A stretch of DNA of 34,119 bases from an uncultured Veillonellaceae bacterium. Its GTDB lineage: Bacteria > Bacillota > Negativicutes > Selenomonadales > Selenomonadaceae. Made by a program: the position numbers and the translations under genes. Below, one piece after another: positions 15,724 through 23,356 of this stretch. Position 1 is the first letter of the stretch, and each line of letters starts with the position of its first letter. The DNA lies in contig OMZR01000010.1 in NCBI GenBank assembly GCA_900315575.1, positions 13,965 through 48,083 on the forward strand, given 5' to 3'. The notes under the pieces were generated by a model. It had not been told where the DNA came from and did no database searches. It was given only the letters and a program-made list of their open reading frames with translations.

Positions 15724-17370
15724 ATGGAGGCCATGGATCTGACACTGCAGCAGGCAGCCGACCTGCTCGATGCCTATCGGAAAGAACACAAGCTCGCGCG
15801 CATCGTCGACCCGGACGAGTGCCGCGAGCTCGACATCGCGAAGGGCTCCTGCCAGTACGGCCAGCCCTGCCATGCGGTCTGGGGCTCGAACCACCGATGC
15901 AGCAACTGCATCAGCTATCAGGCCTGCCACACGGACAAGGAGCGACGCAAGCAGGAGCTCCGGAACCGGCAGCTCTTCGAAATCACGTCGCGGCCCGTGA
16001 ACCTGCATGTCGATGCGGCAACGACGCTCGTCGCCTCGCTCGAACTCATCGACTGGCGCGAAGCGACGCCGGCCGAAGTCGCTGACATCCCAGAAAAGGA
16101 CAACAACAACGCCGATTTCCTGAACCAGCACGACACGCTGACAGGGCTGCTCAACAAAGAAGGCTTCTCGCGCGCCGTCCGCCACCAGCTCGCCGCGCAG
16201 CCGGACACGGATTTCACGATGGTCTCCATCAACCTGCGCAAGTTCCACATGATCAATGACCTCTACAGCATGGAAAAAGGCAACGAGGTGCTTGTCTCCG
16301 TCGCGGAGTCCATCCGCAAGCGGTGCCATGCGGGGGCTCTCATTGCACGGCTCTTTGGCGACCACTTCGCCGTGTTCGAGCCAACAGACGAGACGCTCGA
16401 ATCGCGCCTGCAGGAGTTCCTCGACGAAGCGCTCTTCGTCATCGAGGAAGACGACATCCCGCTCCACATCCATGCAGGCATTTACGCCGTCGTCGACCGG
16501 AATCTGCCTGTCGCCATCATGATCGACCGTGCCGACATGGCGCGCAAGGAAATCGAGAACGACTACAACATCGGCAGCGCGCACTACACGAAGAAGCTCT
16601 GGGAGACGGCCATCAACAAGCAGGAAATGGTCAACCGCTTCACGGACGCGCTGGCGCAGAACGAGTTCCACCTCTACCTCCAGCCGCAGCTCGACCGCGA
16701 GGAAAAGCTCGCGGCCGCCGAAGTGCTCGTACGCTGGATCAAGGGCGACGGCTCCATCGTCTCGCCGGGCGCGTTCATCCCGTGCTTCGAGGAGTCAGGA
16801 CAGATCGCCCAGCTCGACCGCTTTGTCTGGGAAAAGACCGTCCAGCTGCTCAAGAGCTGGGAAGGCACGGCTTTTTCAGACCTCGCGCTCTCCATCAACG
16901 TCTCGCCGAAAGACTTCCTTTACCTCGACGTCGCAAAGACGCTGCAGGAGCTCATCGGGAAATACAAGCTGCCAATAGAGAAGCTGCGCGTCGAAATCAC
17001 GGAATCGGCCGTCGTCTCGCAGAGCAAGATGGTCGATGACATCATCGACGCAGGCTTCCACGTGGAGATCGACGACTTCGGCAAAGGGTACTCGTCGCTC
17101 AACACGCTGCGCAACATCCGTGCCAAGACGCTGAAGCTCGACATGTTCTTCCTGCGCTTCTCCGACGAAACAAAGACGCGCGGCCGCGTCATCGTCGACC
17201 ACGTCATCCACATGGGAAAGACCCTCGGCATGCAGATCGTCGCCGAAGGCGTCGAAACCGAATTCCAGAAAGACCATCTGCTGAAAGCCGACTGCGACTA
17301 CCTGCAGGGCTTCCTGTTCTCCCCGCCGATCCCGGTCGAAGCATTTGTAAAGAAGTACGCCGTCCACTGA
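15724..17370 (+). CDS. Cys-rich/degenerate GGDEF/EAL c-di-GMP phosphodiesterase
   Basis: A 548-residue cytoplasmic protein. Residues 33-68 carry six cysteines (C33, C43, C49, C59, C62, C68, with CHAVWG and RCSNC motifs), suggesting a metal or Fe-S sensor module. Residues about 130-285 are a GGDEF domain whose signature is degraded to FGDHF (211-215), so it is probably regulatory. The EAL domain (about 300-545) keeps catalytic residues: EVL in place of EAL (E333), INVSPKDF, EITES, IDDFGKGYSS (D450, D451), LKLDMFF, VAEGVETE and LQGFLFSPP. It should therefore hydrolyse c-di-GMP. I chose the ATG at 15724 (AAAGGATG upstream); earlier frame to 15658 lies in the leader. The leader from the TATAAT near 15640 has a GC-paired hairpin at 15646-15675. 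Confidence 0.9.
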   Translation: MEAMDLTLQQAADLLDAYRKEHKLARIVDPDECRELDIAKGSCQYGQPCHAVWGSNHRCSNCISYQACHTDKERRKQELRNRQLFEITSRPVNLHVDAATTLVASLELIDWREATPAEVADIPEKDNNNADFLNQHDTLTGLLNKEGFSRAVRHQLAAQPDTDFTMVSINLRKFHMINDLYSMEKGNEVLVSVAESIRKRCHAGALIARLFGDHFAVFEPTDETLESRLQEFLDEALFVIEEDDIPLHIHAGIYAVVDRNLPVAIMIDRADMARKEIENDYNIGSAHYTKKLWETAINKQEMVNRFTDALAQNEFHLYLQPQLDREEKLAAAEVLVRWIKGDGSIVSPGAFIPCFEESGQIAQLDRFVWEKTVQLLKSWEGTAFSDLALSINVSPKDFLYLDVAKTLQELIGKYKLPIEKLRVEITESAVVSQSKMVDDIIDAGFHVEIDDFGKGYSSLNTLRNIRAKTLKLDMFFLRFSDETKTRGRVIVDHVIHMGKTLGMQIVAEGVETEFQKDHLLKADCDYLQGFLFSPPIPVEAFVKKYAVH

Positions 17371-17395
17371 TTCCCTTCACGATTGGAAACCGCAC

Positions 17396-17434
17396 AAAAA
17401 TCGCCGCTGCCTCATCCGTGCAGCGGCGATTTTC
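17396..17434. terminator. Bidirectional terminator between EAL gene and carbonic anhydrase gene
   Basis: Stem AAATCGCCGCTGC / GCAGCGGCGATTT with A-run before and T-run after, so it can serve both converging genes. Confidence 0.85.
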
Positions 17435-17439
17435 TATAC

Positions 17440-18000
17440 TCAGATCTCGTGATTGCCGGTTTCCTCAAGCCATGTCACCTGCCCCGACGCGATGTCGTAG
17501 AGCGCCCCGCAGACGCGATGCGATTCGCCGCCCGCGAGGTCTTCGCGGATGCAGCGCATGGAGTTTCTCACATTCTGGCAGGCCGCCTTTGTCGGATCCT
17601 TTTCGTCGCCGATGGCCGTGCGGATGGCCTGCGTGATGACGCCGACGTTGCCCTCCGTCTCGCCCGCGATGGCCGCCGCGACCGCACCGCAATGCGTATG
17701 GCCGAGCACGACCGTCAGCGGCACATGCAGATGGTGCGCCGCATACTCGATGCTCGCAAGCTCATGCGCACCGACGACGCTGCCCGCCGTGCGGATGACG
17801 AAAAGCTCGCCGAGGCCGCACGAGAAAATCGCTTCGGGAATCACGCGCGAATCCGAGCACGTCACGACAGTAGCAAACGGATGCTGCCCCTCCGCCGTCC
17901 GCTGCCGCACAGCCTCCGATACATCTCCCGAAAATGCGCCGCTCGCTGCATAGGCTGCGGCGCCGGTTTTCAGCTTTGCAAGACTTTCTTCTGCTGTCAT
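17440..18000 (-). CDS. Beta-class carbonic anhydrase
   Basis: A 186-residue cytoplasmic zinc enzyme interconverting CO2 and bicarbonate. The zinc and active-site set is complete: TCSDSRV (C48, D50) and GHTHCGA (H101, C104), with the family region ELFVIRTAGSVVGAHELASIEYA between them. The length is normal for the clade. The ATG at 18000 follows GAGAGGATGATCTTT; an in-frame ATG at 18009 is too close to the same site. It is a single gene converging on the EAL gene. Bicarbonate supply for carboxylases is the usual role. Confidence 0.93.
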   Translation of the reverse strand: MTAEESLAKLKTGAAAYAASGAFSGDVSEAVRQRTAEGQHPFATVVTCSDSRVIPEAIFSCGLGELFVIRTAGSVVGAHELASIEYAAHHLHVPLTVVLGHTHCGAVAAAIAGETEGNVGVITQAIRTAIGDEKDPTKAACQNVRNSMRCIREDLAGGESHRVCGALYDIASGQVTWLEETGNHEI

Positions 18001-18035
18001 AAAGATCATCCTCTCCAGCAATTTTCAAATACAAA

Positions 18036-18063
18036 GAATCCCCCACTGCAAGCTGGGGGATTC
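18036..18063 (-). terminator. Terminator of the brnTA operon
   Basis: Perfect 10-base stem GAATCCCCCA / TGGGGGATTC with an 8-base loop, five bases after the brnA stop. The downstream U-tract is weak (TTTG), so efficiency is uncertain. Confidence 0.65.
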
Positions 18064-18067
18064 CACG

Positions 18068-18382
18068 TCAAAGACAGTCTTTCAGCAGTTCTGGATGATT
18101 GATTGCCTTCGTGATGAGGCGGCGCAACACGCCGGTATAGCCATCACCGAGGAGGTCTTTGGCTTTGTCAATCGTCTCTTGCGGCATGCGGATGGTCAGA
18201 TTGCTCTTCCGGCGGGCCGCACGCCTTGCACGGGCGATGGCAGCAGCCTTTGCCAGTTGTTCTTCCGTCATTTCCGGCGCATCTTCAAAATTGATAGGCA
18301 TACGCGATGCGCGTTCCGCCTCTGCAATCGCAGACGCTGGCGGTTTCTGCCCTTCATGAATGAATACTCTATGAATTGCCAT
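18068..18382 (-). CDS. brnA: BrnA-like antitoxin
   Basis: A 104-residue protein next to brnT in the standard toxin-first order. The C-terminal part (SNLTIRMPQETIDKAKDLLG, then GVLRRLITKAI) looks like a ribbon-helix-helix DNA-binding domain; the N-terminal half, with a basic ARARRAARRK stretch, would bind the toxin. In this family the antitoxin neutralises BrnT and the complex represses its own promoter. The ATG at 18382 has GGAGGG 6 bases upstream, within the end of brnT, and the genes overlap by 14 bases. Confidence 0.82.
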   Translation of the reverse strand: MAIHRVFIHEGQKPPASAIAEAERASRMPINFEDAPEMTEEQLAKAAAIARARRAARRKSNLTIRMPQETIDKAKDLLGDGYTGVLRRLITKAINHPELLKDCL

Positions 18383-18659
18383 AATAAACCCTCCTCTCCT
18401 TTGCGGTCGCGTAACGTGCAGAAATCAACCGGACAGCCTCGCCACGTTCCGTATAAATCACAAAGAGCACTTTCCCGACACGGCCGATGACCTGATACCG
18501 GTCTTCCTCATCACTATGAAGTTCGTCGTAAAGCTCGATGCGATTCTCGTCTGCAAAAACATAGGCCGCCGTCTCGAAGCTGATTCCATGCTTCCGCACA
18601 TTGATTTCATTCTTCTCATCGTCCCATTCGATGGGGCGATCTTGAAATATGGTCTTCAT
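18369..18659 (-). CDS. brnT: BrnT-family ribonuclease toxin
   Basis: A 96-residue protein with BrnT features: IEWDDEKNEINVRKHGISFE near the start, then ADENRIELYDE, RYQVIGRVGKVLFVIYTERG and VRLISARYATAKERRVYY at the C-terminus. Family members are RelE-fold RNases that inhibit translation. The likely start is the ATG at 18659 (MKTIFQDRP), exactly at the position expected for transcription start from the TATAAT at 18671-18666 and without a ribosome binding site, hence probably leaderless. The frame opens at 18692, which would be upstream of the promoter start. Confidence 0.87.
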   Translation of the reverse strand: MKTIFQDRPIEWDDEKNEINVRKHGISFETAAYVFADENRIELYDELHSDEEDRYQVIGRVGKVLFVIYTERGEAVRLISARYATAKERRVYYGNS

Positions 18660-18665
18660 ATTCTT

Positions 18666-18694
18666 ATTATACCGCCGATTTTCGCAATACACAA
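18666..18694 (-). promoter_or_regulatory. brnTA promoter
   Basis: Minus strand TTGTGT (18694-18689), a 17-base spacer and TATAAT (18671-18666). Six bases separate the -10 box from the A of the brnT ATG. Confidence 0.65.
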
Positions 18695-18722
18695 TGCACG
18701 ATGAAGAAACGATAAAAAGGGG

Positions 18723-19577
18723 TCATCCCCACACCTCTTTCAAATACGCCCCGAACGCCTGCATCTGCGGCGCTATCTCTTTTCGCGTCGCATAGCCGAG
18801 GACGCGTTTGGTCTCGGGGACGAGCGGGAGGATGCGGACGCTTTCAGGGAGGGGATGGAGGCTTTTGAGGCTGAGAGCTGGCATGGCGGTCGCGCCGAGG
18901 CCGGCAGCGGCCATGGAGAGGAGCGTGGAGTCGTCGTCGCAGTCGATGATGGTCTGGCTGTCGGCCTGAGCCTCGAGATGTTCGCCGAGAGCGTTGCGCG
19001 GAGCCATGAGGAGCGGCAGATGGGCAAGCTCGTCCTGCGTGAGCGTGCTCTTTTCTTCAGGGATGCTGCCGCGCGGGACGACGGCGAAATAGCGGTCATC
19101 GGCGAGCGGCGTGAACATGAAATTGCCAAGCCGTGTTTCATCGCCGAGCGCGATGTCGATCTTGCCAGCGAGTAGCCATTCGGAGAGGATGTCCGTGCCG
19201 ATGAAGATGCGGTATCGGACGCGCGGGTGCGCGGTCTGATAGCCCTTCAGAAAACGCGGCAGGCAGGTGTTCGAGATGCTCGAGAATGCACCGATGGCAA
19301 TCGGGGGTTCCTGCCCGCGCTGGAGGTCAGCGGCTTCTTCCTTCATGCGCACGAGCGCGGCGTCGGCCGCGAGCAGGGCGGGCAGCAGGGCGCGTCCTTC
19401 GTCTGTCAGCGCGACGCCCGCATGCGTGCGCGTGAGCAGCGCACAGCCGAGCTCGTCCTCGAGGCGGCGCATCGTCTGCGAAACAGCGGACTGCGTCGTG
19501 TGGAGCTCGGCCGCGGCCTTGCTGAAGCTCCCGAGCCGCACGGCGGCGAGCAGCGTGCGGAGGCGGATGTCATCCAT
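18723..19577 (-). CDS. LysR-family transcriptional regulator
   Basis: A 284-residue LysR regulator. The N-terminal helix-turn-helix is RLGSFSKAAAELHTTQSAVS, then QTMRRLEDELGCALLTRTHAG; residues about 90-284 form the substrate-binding domain (IAIGAFSSISNTCLPRFLKG, IDIALGDETRLGN). The ATG at 19577 follows AAGGA. It is divergent from the Fe-S protein gene at 19719, so it probably controls that gene and itself. A LysR-type box lies in the shared region. The effector is unknown. Confidence 0.92.
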   Translation of the reverse strand: MDDIRLRTLLAAVRLGSFSKAAAELHTTQSAVSQTMRRLEDELGCALLTRTHAGVALTDEGRALLPALLAADAALVRMKEEAADLQRGQEPPIAIGAFSSISNTCLPRFLKGYQTAHPRVRYRIFIGTDILSEWLLAGKIDIALGDETRLGNFMFTPLADDRYFAVVPRGSIPEEKSTLTQDELAHLPLLMAPRNALGEHLEAQADSQTIIDCDDDSTLLSMAAAGLGATAMPALSLKSLHPLPESVRILPLVPETKRVLGYATRKEIAPQMQAFGAYLKEVWG

Positions 19578-19594
19578 CGTCGTTCCTTCTTTTC

Positions 19595-19609
19595 ATCATC
19601 TTTCGTGAT
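19595..19609. promoter_or_regulatory. LysR-type operator candidate
   Basis: ATC-N9-GAT, which also contains T-N11-A, within an imperfect dyad ATCATCTTTCGTGAT between the divergent LysR gene and the Fe-S protein gene. Confidence 0.4.
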
Positions 19610-19718
19610 ACCCCTATTCTACCTTCGTTCTTCCGCTTTGTCCAGCATCGTGGTATAAAAGAAGCAAAGAAACGAAGAGCTGAATGAACTAGAAAGAAAT
19701 ATATGGAGGGCATCCATC

Positions 19719-20546
19719 ATGACAACGGCCATCACGAAAGAAGCGCTCGAAGCGCATATTGCATCATTCCTCGAAGACTACCGCGCCGCGCACGGCATCG
19801 CGCCGATCTGGCGCGCACCGCTTGCTGGCTTTGCCGACGCGCATCATCCCCTGCTCGCCAAAGTCCGCGAGCGCATCCCCGAACACGCAATGCCAGAGGA
19901 TGTGCTGCCGGGCGCAAAGACCGTGCTCGTCGTCTTCGTGCCGTTCTCGAAGGAGCTCGCCGAGACGAATTCCTGCGCGGGCCTCGCCTCGGCGCAGTGG
20001 GCAAAGGCATACGAGGACACGAATGCGATGTTTGGTACCATGAATGACGACCTCATCGCGCTGCTTGCGGGGCACGGCGTCCGCGCCGCCGTTGCGCAGG
20101 CGGCTTCGACGTTCGACCGCGAGAAGCTCGTGAGCCATTGGTCGCATCGTCATTTCGCGTATCTCGCGGGGCTCGGCACGTTCGGCATCAACAACATGCT
20201 GATCACGCGCTCCGGCGGCTGCGGCCGCTATACGACGGTCGTGACCAACCTCGACATCACGCCCGGCCAGCCGCTCAAAACGGAATACTGCCTCTACAAG
20301 AAGAACGGCAAATGCGGCGCCTGCCTGCGCCGCTGCCCGACGGCGGCGCTGACGGCATCGGACGGCACCTCGCATTACGACCGGCACAAATGCTTTGCCA
20401 TCCTGAAGAAAAATGCCGAAGCCTATCAGGACTTCGGCAGCTCGTATACGAATGAAGACGGGACGGGCAGCAACAGCGTCGGCAGCGAGGTCTGCGGAAA
20501 ATGCACCGTGCACGTGCCGTGCGCGCTGATGGCGCCGGGAGCGTGA
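19719..20546 (+). CDS. Epoxyqueuosine-reductase-like 4Fe-4S protein
   Basis: A 275-residue protein related to the QueG-like iron-sulfur family but probably not QueG itself. Visible are a central GLGTFGINNMLITRSGGCGR motif, then a ferredoxin-like cysteine cluster, CGACLRRCP (about residues 196-204), and a second set, CGKCTVHVPC, near the end. The cysteines suggest one or two 4Fe-4S clusters. The ATG at 19719 is 8 bases after GGAGGG. It is divergently paired with a LysR regulator, arguing for a conditional redox role rather than constitutive tRNA modification. Its substrate is unknown. Confidence 0.8.
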   Translation: MTTAITKEALEAHIASFLEDYRAAHGIAPIWRAPLAGFADAHHPLLAKVRERIPEHAMPEDVLPGAKTVLVVFVPFSKELAETNSCAGLASAQWAKAYEDTNAMFGTMNDDLIALLAGHGVRAAVAQAASTFDREKLVSHWSHRHFAYLAGLGTFGINNMLITRSGGCGRYTTVVTNLDITPGQPLKTEYCLYKKNGKCGACLRRCPTAALTASDGTSHYDRHKCFAILKKNAEAYQDFGSSYTNEDGTGSNSVGSEVCGKCTVHVPCALMAPGA

Positions 20547-20572
20547 ATAAGTAGCGACGCTGCTCGAACTCC

Positions 20573-20640
20573 AGCCCCCTTCATTGAGGGGGGACGGGCC
20601 CGAAGGGCGGGGGGAGTAGTAGGATGCTGGAGACAAACAA
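20573..20640 (+). repeat. REP-like palindromic element (plus orientation)
   Basis: Order: AGCCCCCTT...GAGGGGGG hairpin, inner hairpin GGGCCCGAAGGGC, then GGGGGGAGTAGTAGG and a tail ending CAAACAA. Pairs with the inverted copy at 20699-20751 around a small hairpin (GCTAAA/TTTAGC near 20655-20670), as in a bacterial interspersed mosaic element. Confidence 0.75.
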
Positions 20641-20698
20641 GTCATGCGATCATAGCTAAAGGACTTTAGCCGCAACGCAAAACTCGTTCGTCTCTCAT

Positions 20699-20751
20699 CC
20701 CCTACTACTCCCACCACCGCTTCGCGGTCCCCCTCCCTCTGAGAGGGAGGC
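20699..20751 (-). repeat. REP-like palindromic element (minus orientation)
   Basis: Reading the minus strand: GCCTCCCTCTC/AGAGGGAGG hairpin, second hairpin GGACCGCGAAGCGGT, then GGGAGTAGTAGG. A further half-copy of the first hairpin lies at 20790-20807, just after the fbp stop. Confidence 0.75.
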
Positions 20752-20789
20752 AAAAGTTTGAATGACTTCGCCCTTAACTTAATGGCATT

Positions 20790-20807
20790 GCCCTCTGAGA
20801 GGGAGGC
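20790..20807. repeat. Half-copy of REP-like palindrome
   Basis: GCCCTCTGAGAGGGAGGC, a near-perfect palindrome 12 bases beyond the fbp stop codon. It may act as a 3' mRNA hairpin of fbp. Confidence 0.6.
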
Positions 20808-20818
20808 TATCTCAAAAG

Positions 20819-22726
20819 CTACGCTTGTGGTTTTAACACGCCATTCTGGTATGCAAGCAGCAGGTTGTAGAGGTCCGTGATTTCTTCCTGCATGGCTCTT
20901 CCTTTGTCGGTGTCGCCGACGGTCGTGTGGATCGTCGCGAGCTCGACGGTTTCGGAGACGGATTCGATGTCGCCGTTGTCGGCAAGAGCCGTGCGGACGT
21001 CGGCGATTTTCTGATGCGCGAGCAGGCGCAGGCCGCGGGAGTTCGAAATCAGTGTGAAGCCCGAGATGCCGGTCTTTTCGTGATACGCCTTGCAGAAGCC
21101 GCCGTCGATGATGATGGCGCGGCCGCCCGCCTTGACGGGCGATTCGCCTTTCTTGACCTTCACGGGCACATGGCCATTGATGATGTGCCCCTTCTTCGGC
21201 GAGAGGCCGAATTCTTTCAGCACGCGCTCGCAGGTTTCCTCGTCGTCGAGCAGGCGGTAATACGGGTCGGCCGGCTCCTCCCACGTCGTTTTGTCGGCGA
21301 GGAACGTGCGCTCGAACGTCCGCACTTCGCGGCCCGAGAGCGGCGAGAGCCGCCCGCACCAGAGAAAATACATGAAGTCGAGCGCTTCCTGCTCATGATA
21401 GAGATATGCCGCGCGCGCCATCTGGTCACAGAAATCAAGCCAGGCGCGTCCGGCATATTTTTTGCCATCGTACGTAATCTCGCGAAACGCGCCGTCCTCC
21501 GTCAGCGGCACGCAGCCGTGGAACAGCAAGTTGCCGTTGCGCACGAGGTAGAGGCTGCCCTTGCGGTAGAGGAAATCGACATGGCGGCGGAGGCTCGGGC
21601 TTTCCGTGAACGATGTCACAAGGCCGTCCAGAATCTCGCGTTCCTCCAGCGTCAGCACATACGGGTCGACCGCGTCCTCGTCAATCGTCGGGAAATACGC
21701 CTTGCGGAGCTCGTAGCGGCCGCTCGGCAGCACGGCGCAGACGTTGCGGAAGTCGATGCAGTGCAGCAGGCGGCGATTTGCCATGCCGAGGTCGGGATTG
21801 CGTTCGATGAGAGCCCCCTCGACCTTGAAGAGCAGGATCGTCGCGGCGCGCTCGGCCGCGCGGATGGGCGCTTCATCGGGATAGAGATGCTGCGCGAATG
21901 TCACGAGCGGCCGCAGGCTGATGCCGTAGCCGCGTTCGAGCACGTCCACATTGTCATAGCGCAGGGAATTGCGCACGACCGTCGCGATGCAGGCCGGGCT
22001 GCCGAGCGCCGCGCCCATCCAGAGCACGTCATGGTTGCCCCACTCGATATCGACCTCGGGCAGCGCCATGATGCGGTCGAGGATGGCGTCGGGCCGCCCG
22101 CCGCGGTCAAAGAAATCGCCGACGAAATGGAATTCCGCGACGGCGAGCCGCTTCACGAGTGCCGCGAAATCCTCGAGGAACTCCGCGCCCGCATCGGCCT
22201 GCACGATGCTCGCGAGCAGCCGCTGCTGATACGCGAGCTGCGCGGCGTCCGCCTCGGGCCGCGTCGCGAGCAGTTCGACGAGCACGGGACGCAGCCGCGC
22301 GGGGATGAGCCCCGGCAGGCGCGAGGCCGGATATTTCCAGCTCATGAGGCGCGCGAGCGCGAGGCAGCGCGCGATGTTCTCGCGATACCACGCGGGCGTC
22401 GCCCGCCGCGCCGCCGTCATCTGCTCGATTTTTTCTTTCGGGTAATAAATCAGCGTGCAGAACTCCGCCTTTTCCTCCTTCGACATCCGCGCACCGAAGA
22501 CATAATCGACCTTCTCGCGGATGACGCCCGAGCAGTTGTTGAGGATATGGTAGAACGCCGCATATTCGCCGTGCAGGTCGCTCATGAAATGCTCGACGCC
22601 CTTCGGCAGCACGAGCTGTCCCTGCAGGTAGATGAGACGGCTCATGACCGCCTCCTTCGTCGGATACTTCTCCGCGAGCAGGCGCAGGACTTTGCCCGGC
22701 CGGCCGGGATGAGGGATGGGTCGCAT
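20819..22726 (-). CDS. fbp: Fructose-1,6-bisphosphatase, class III
   Basis: A 635-residue class III FBPase, a manganese-dependent calcineurin-like phosphatase of gluconeogenesis found mainly in Firmicutes. Metallophosphoesterase motifs are in order: FMSDLHGEYAAFYHIL, VGDFFDRGGRPDAILD, EWGNHDVLWMGAALGSP and, later, HIINGHVPVKVKKGESPVKA with IIIDGGFCKAYHEKTG. The length is normal. Two ATGs compete: 22732 touches the AAGGAG, while 22726 has it 8 bases upstream, so I chose 22726. It is probably co-transcribed with the small membrane protein gene 34 bases upstream. REP-like hairpins follow the stop. Confidence 0.95.
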   Translation of the reverse strand: MRPIPHPGRPGKVLRLLAEKYPTKEAVMSRLIYLQGQLVLPKGVEHFMSDLHGEYAAFYHILNNCSGVIREKVDYVFGARMSKEEKAEFCTLIYYPKEKIEQMTAARRATPAWYRENIARCLALARLMSWKYPASRLPGLIPARLRPVLVELLATRPEADAAQLAYQQRLLASIVQADAGAEFLEDFAALVKRLAVAEFHFVGDFFDRGGRPDAILDRIMALPEVDIEWGNHDVLWMGAALGSPACIATVVRNSLRYDNVDVLERGYGISLRPLVTFAQHLYPDEAPIRAAERAATILLFKVEGALIERNPDLGMANRRLLHCIDFRNVCAVLPSGRYELRKAYFPTIDEDAVDPYVLTLEEREILDGLVTSFTESPSLRRHVDFLYRKGSLYLVRNGNLLFHGCVPLTEDGAFREITYDGKKYAGRAWLDFCDQMARAAYLYHEQEALDFMYFLWCGRLSPLSGREVRTFERTFLADKTTWEEPADPYYRLLDDEETCERVLKEFGLSPKKGHIINGHVPVKVKKGESPVKAGGRAIIIDGGFCKAYHEKTGISGFTLISNSRGLRLLAHQKIADVRTALADNGDIESVSETVELATIHTTVGDTDKGRAMQEEITDLYNLLLAYQNGVLKPQA

Positions 22727-22760
22727 GAACATCGCTCCTTTGCAAAATTCGTTCTAATCT

Positions 22761-23216
22761 TCATCCGCCCGCGCACGTCTTTCCCGCGTAGCACGCGAGC
22801 ACGATAGCGATGGCGAAGAGATATTCGAAAACGCTGCCGACGGTGAAGAGTTTGATGCCGTGCTTGCGGTTCGGCGTGACAATCGGGACGTTGCCGCAGA
22901 CGGCATCCTCGGCGATGTGCAGCAGCGCGCCGATGGCGATGTAGCTGCCGATTGTCGCGAGCTCGCCGCCCATGACGCCGCCGTAGTCGCCCTGCGCGAA
23001 ATGGCGCGAGACGCCGAGCAGCGCGAGATAGAGCACGGGCCAGTGCGACCAGCCGCGATGGCGGCTGCGCCATGTCCAGTAATTCCCGGCGCGCGGATTG
23101 CCCTCGATCTTGTCCGGCAGGATCGCGCCCGCCATGCTGTAGGCCGTCAGCAGGAGGTCGGCGGTCGCCGTATAGACGACGACGCCCGTCACGACCTGGT
23201 GGTTGATCCATTTCAT
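22761..23216 (-). CDS. YdjM-like membrane metal-dependent hydrolase family protein
   Basis: A 151-residue membrane protein with three or four hydrophobic segments. HRGWSHWPVLYLALLG and the later ALLHIAEDAVCG match the conserved His/Asp motifs of the YdjM/DUF457 family, annotated as metal-dependent hydrolases; the biochemical activity is not established. A start region WINHQVVTGVVVY fits the family. The ATG at 23216 follows AAAGGAGG. It precedes fbp and is divergent from the unknown membrane-anchored gene. The link to fbp is probably only transcriptional. Confidence 0.8.
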   Translation of the reverse strand: MKWINHQVVTGVVVYTATADLLLTAYSMAGAILPDKIEGNPRAGNYWTWRSRHRGWSHWPVLYLALLGVSRHFAQGDYGGVMGGELATIGSYIAIGALLHIAEDAVCGNVPIVTPNRKHGIKLFTVGSVFEYLFAIAIVLACYAGKTCAGG

Positions 23217-23279
23217 CGCCGCCGCCTCCTTTGCGCTCCTCGCGTTTTCTTTGATTGTTGTCTGATTCCTTCCACTTTC

Positions 23280-23328
23280 AGTTTACCACAAAGAATCAGT
23301 TGCAAACAAGCCGGGGAATCGGTAAACT
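23280..23328. promoter_or_regulatory. Overlapping divergent promoters
   Basis: Plus strand: TTGCAA (23300-23305), 17 bases, TAAACT (23323-23328). Minus strand: TTGTTT (23309-23304), 18 bases, TAAACT (23285-23280). The -35 boxes overlap and the octamer GGTAAACT is repeated inverted at both -10 sites, so the two directions must compete. Confidence 0.6.
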
Positions 23329-23356
23329 AGAAGGTACGATGAAAGGAGGTCGGATT

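Noticed and set aside
20927..22807. A 626-codon plus-strand frame opposite fbp
   Set aside because: Antisense shadow of the class III fructose-bisphosphatase gene.
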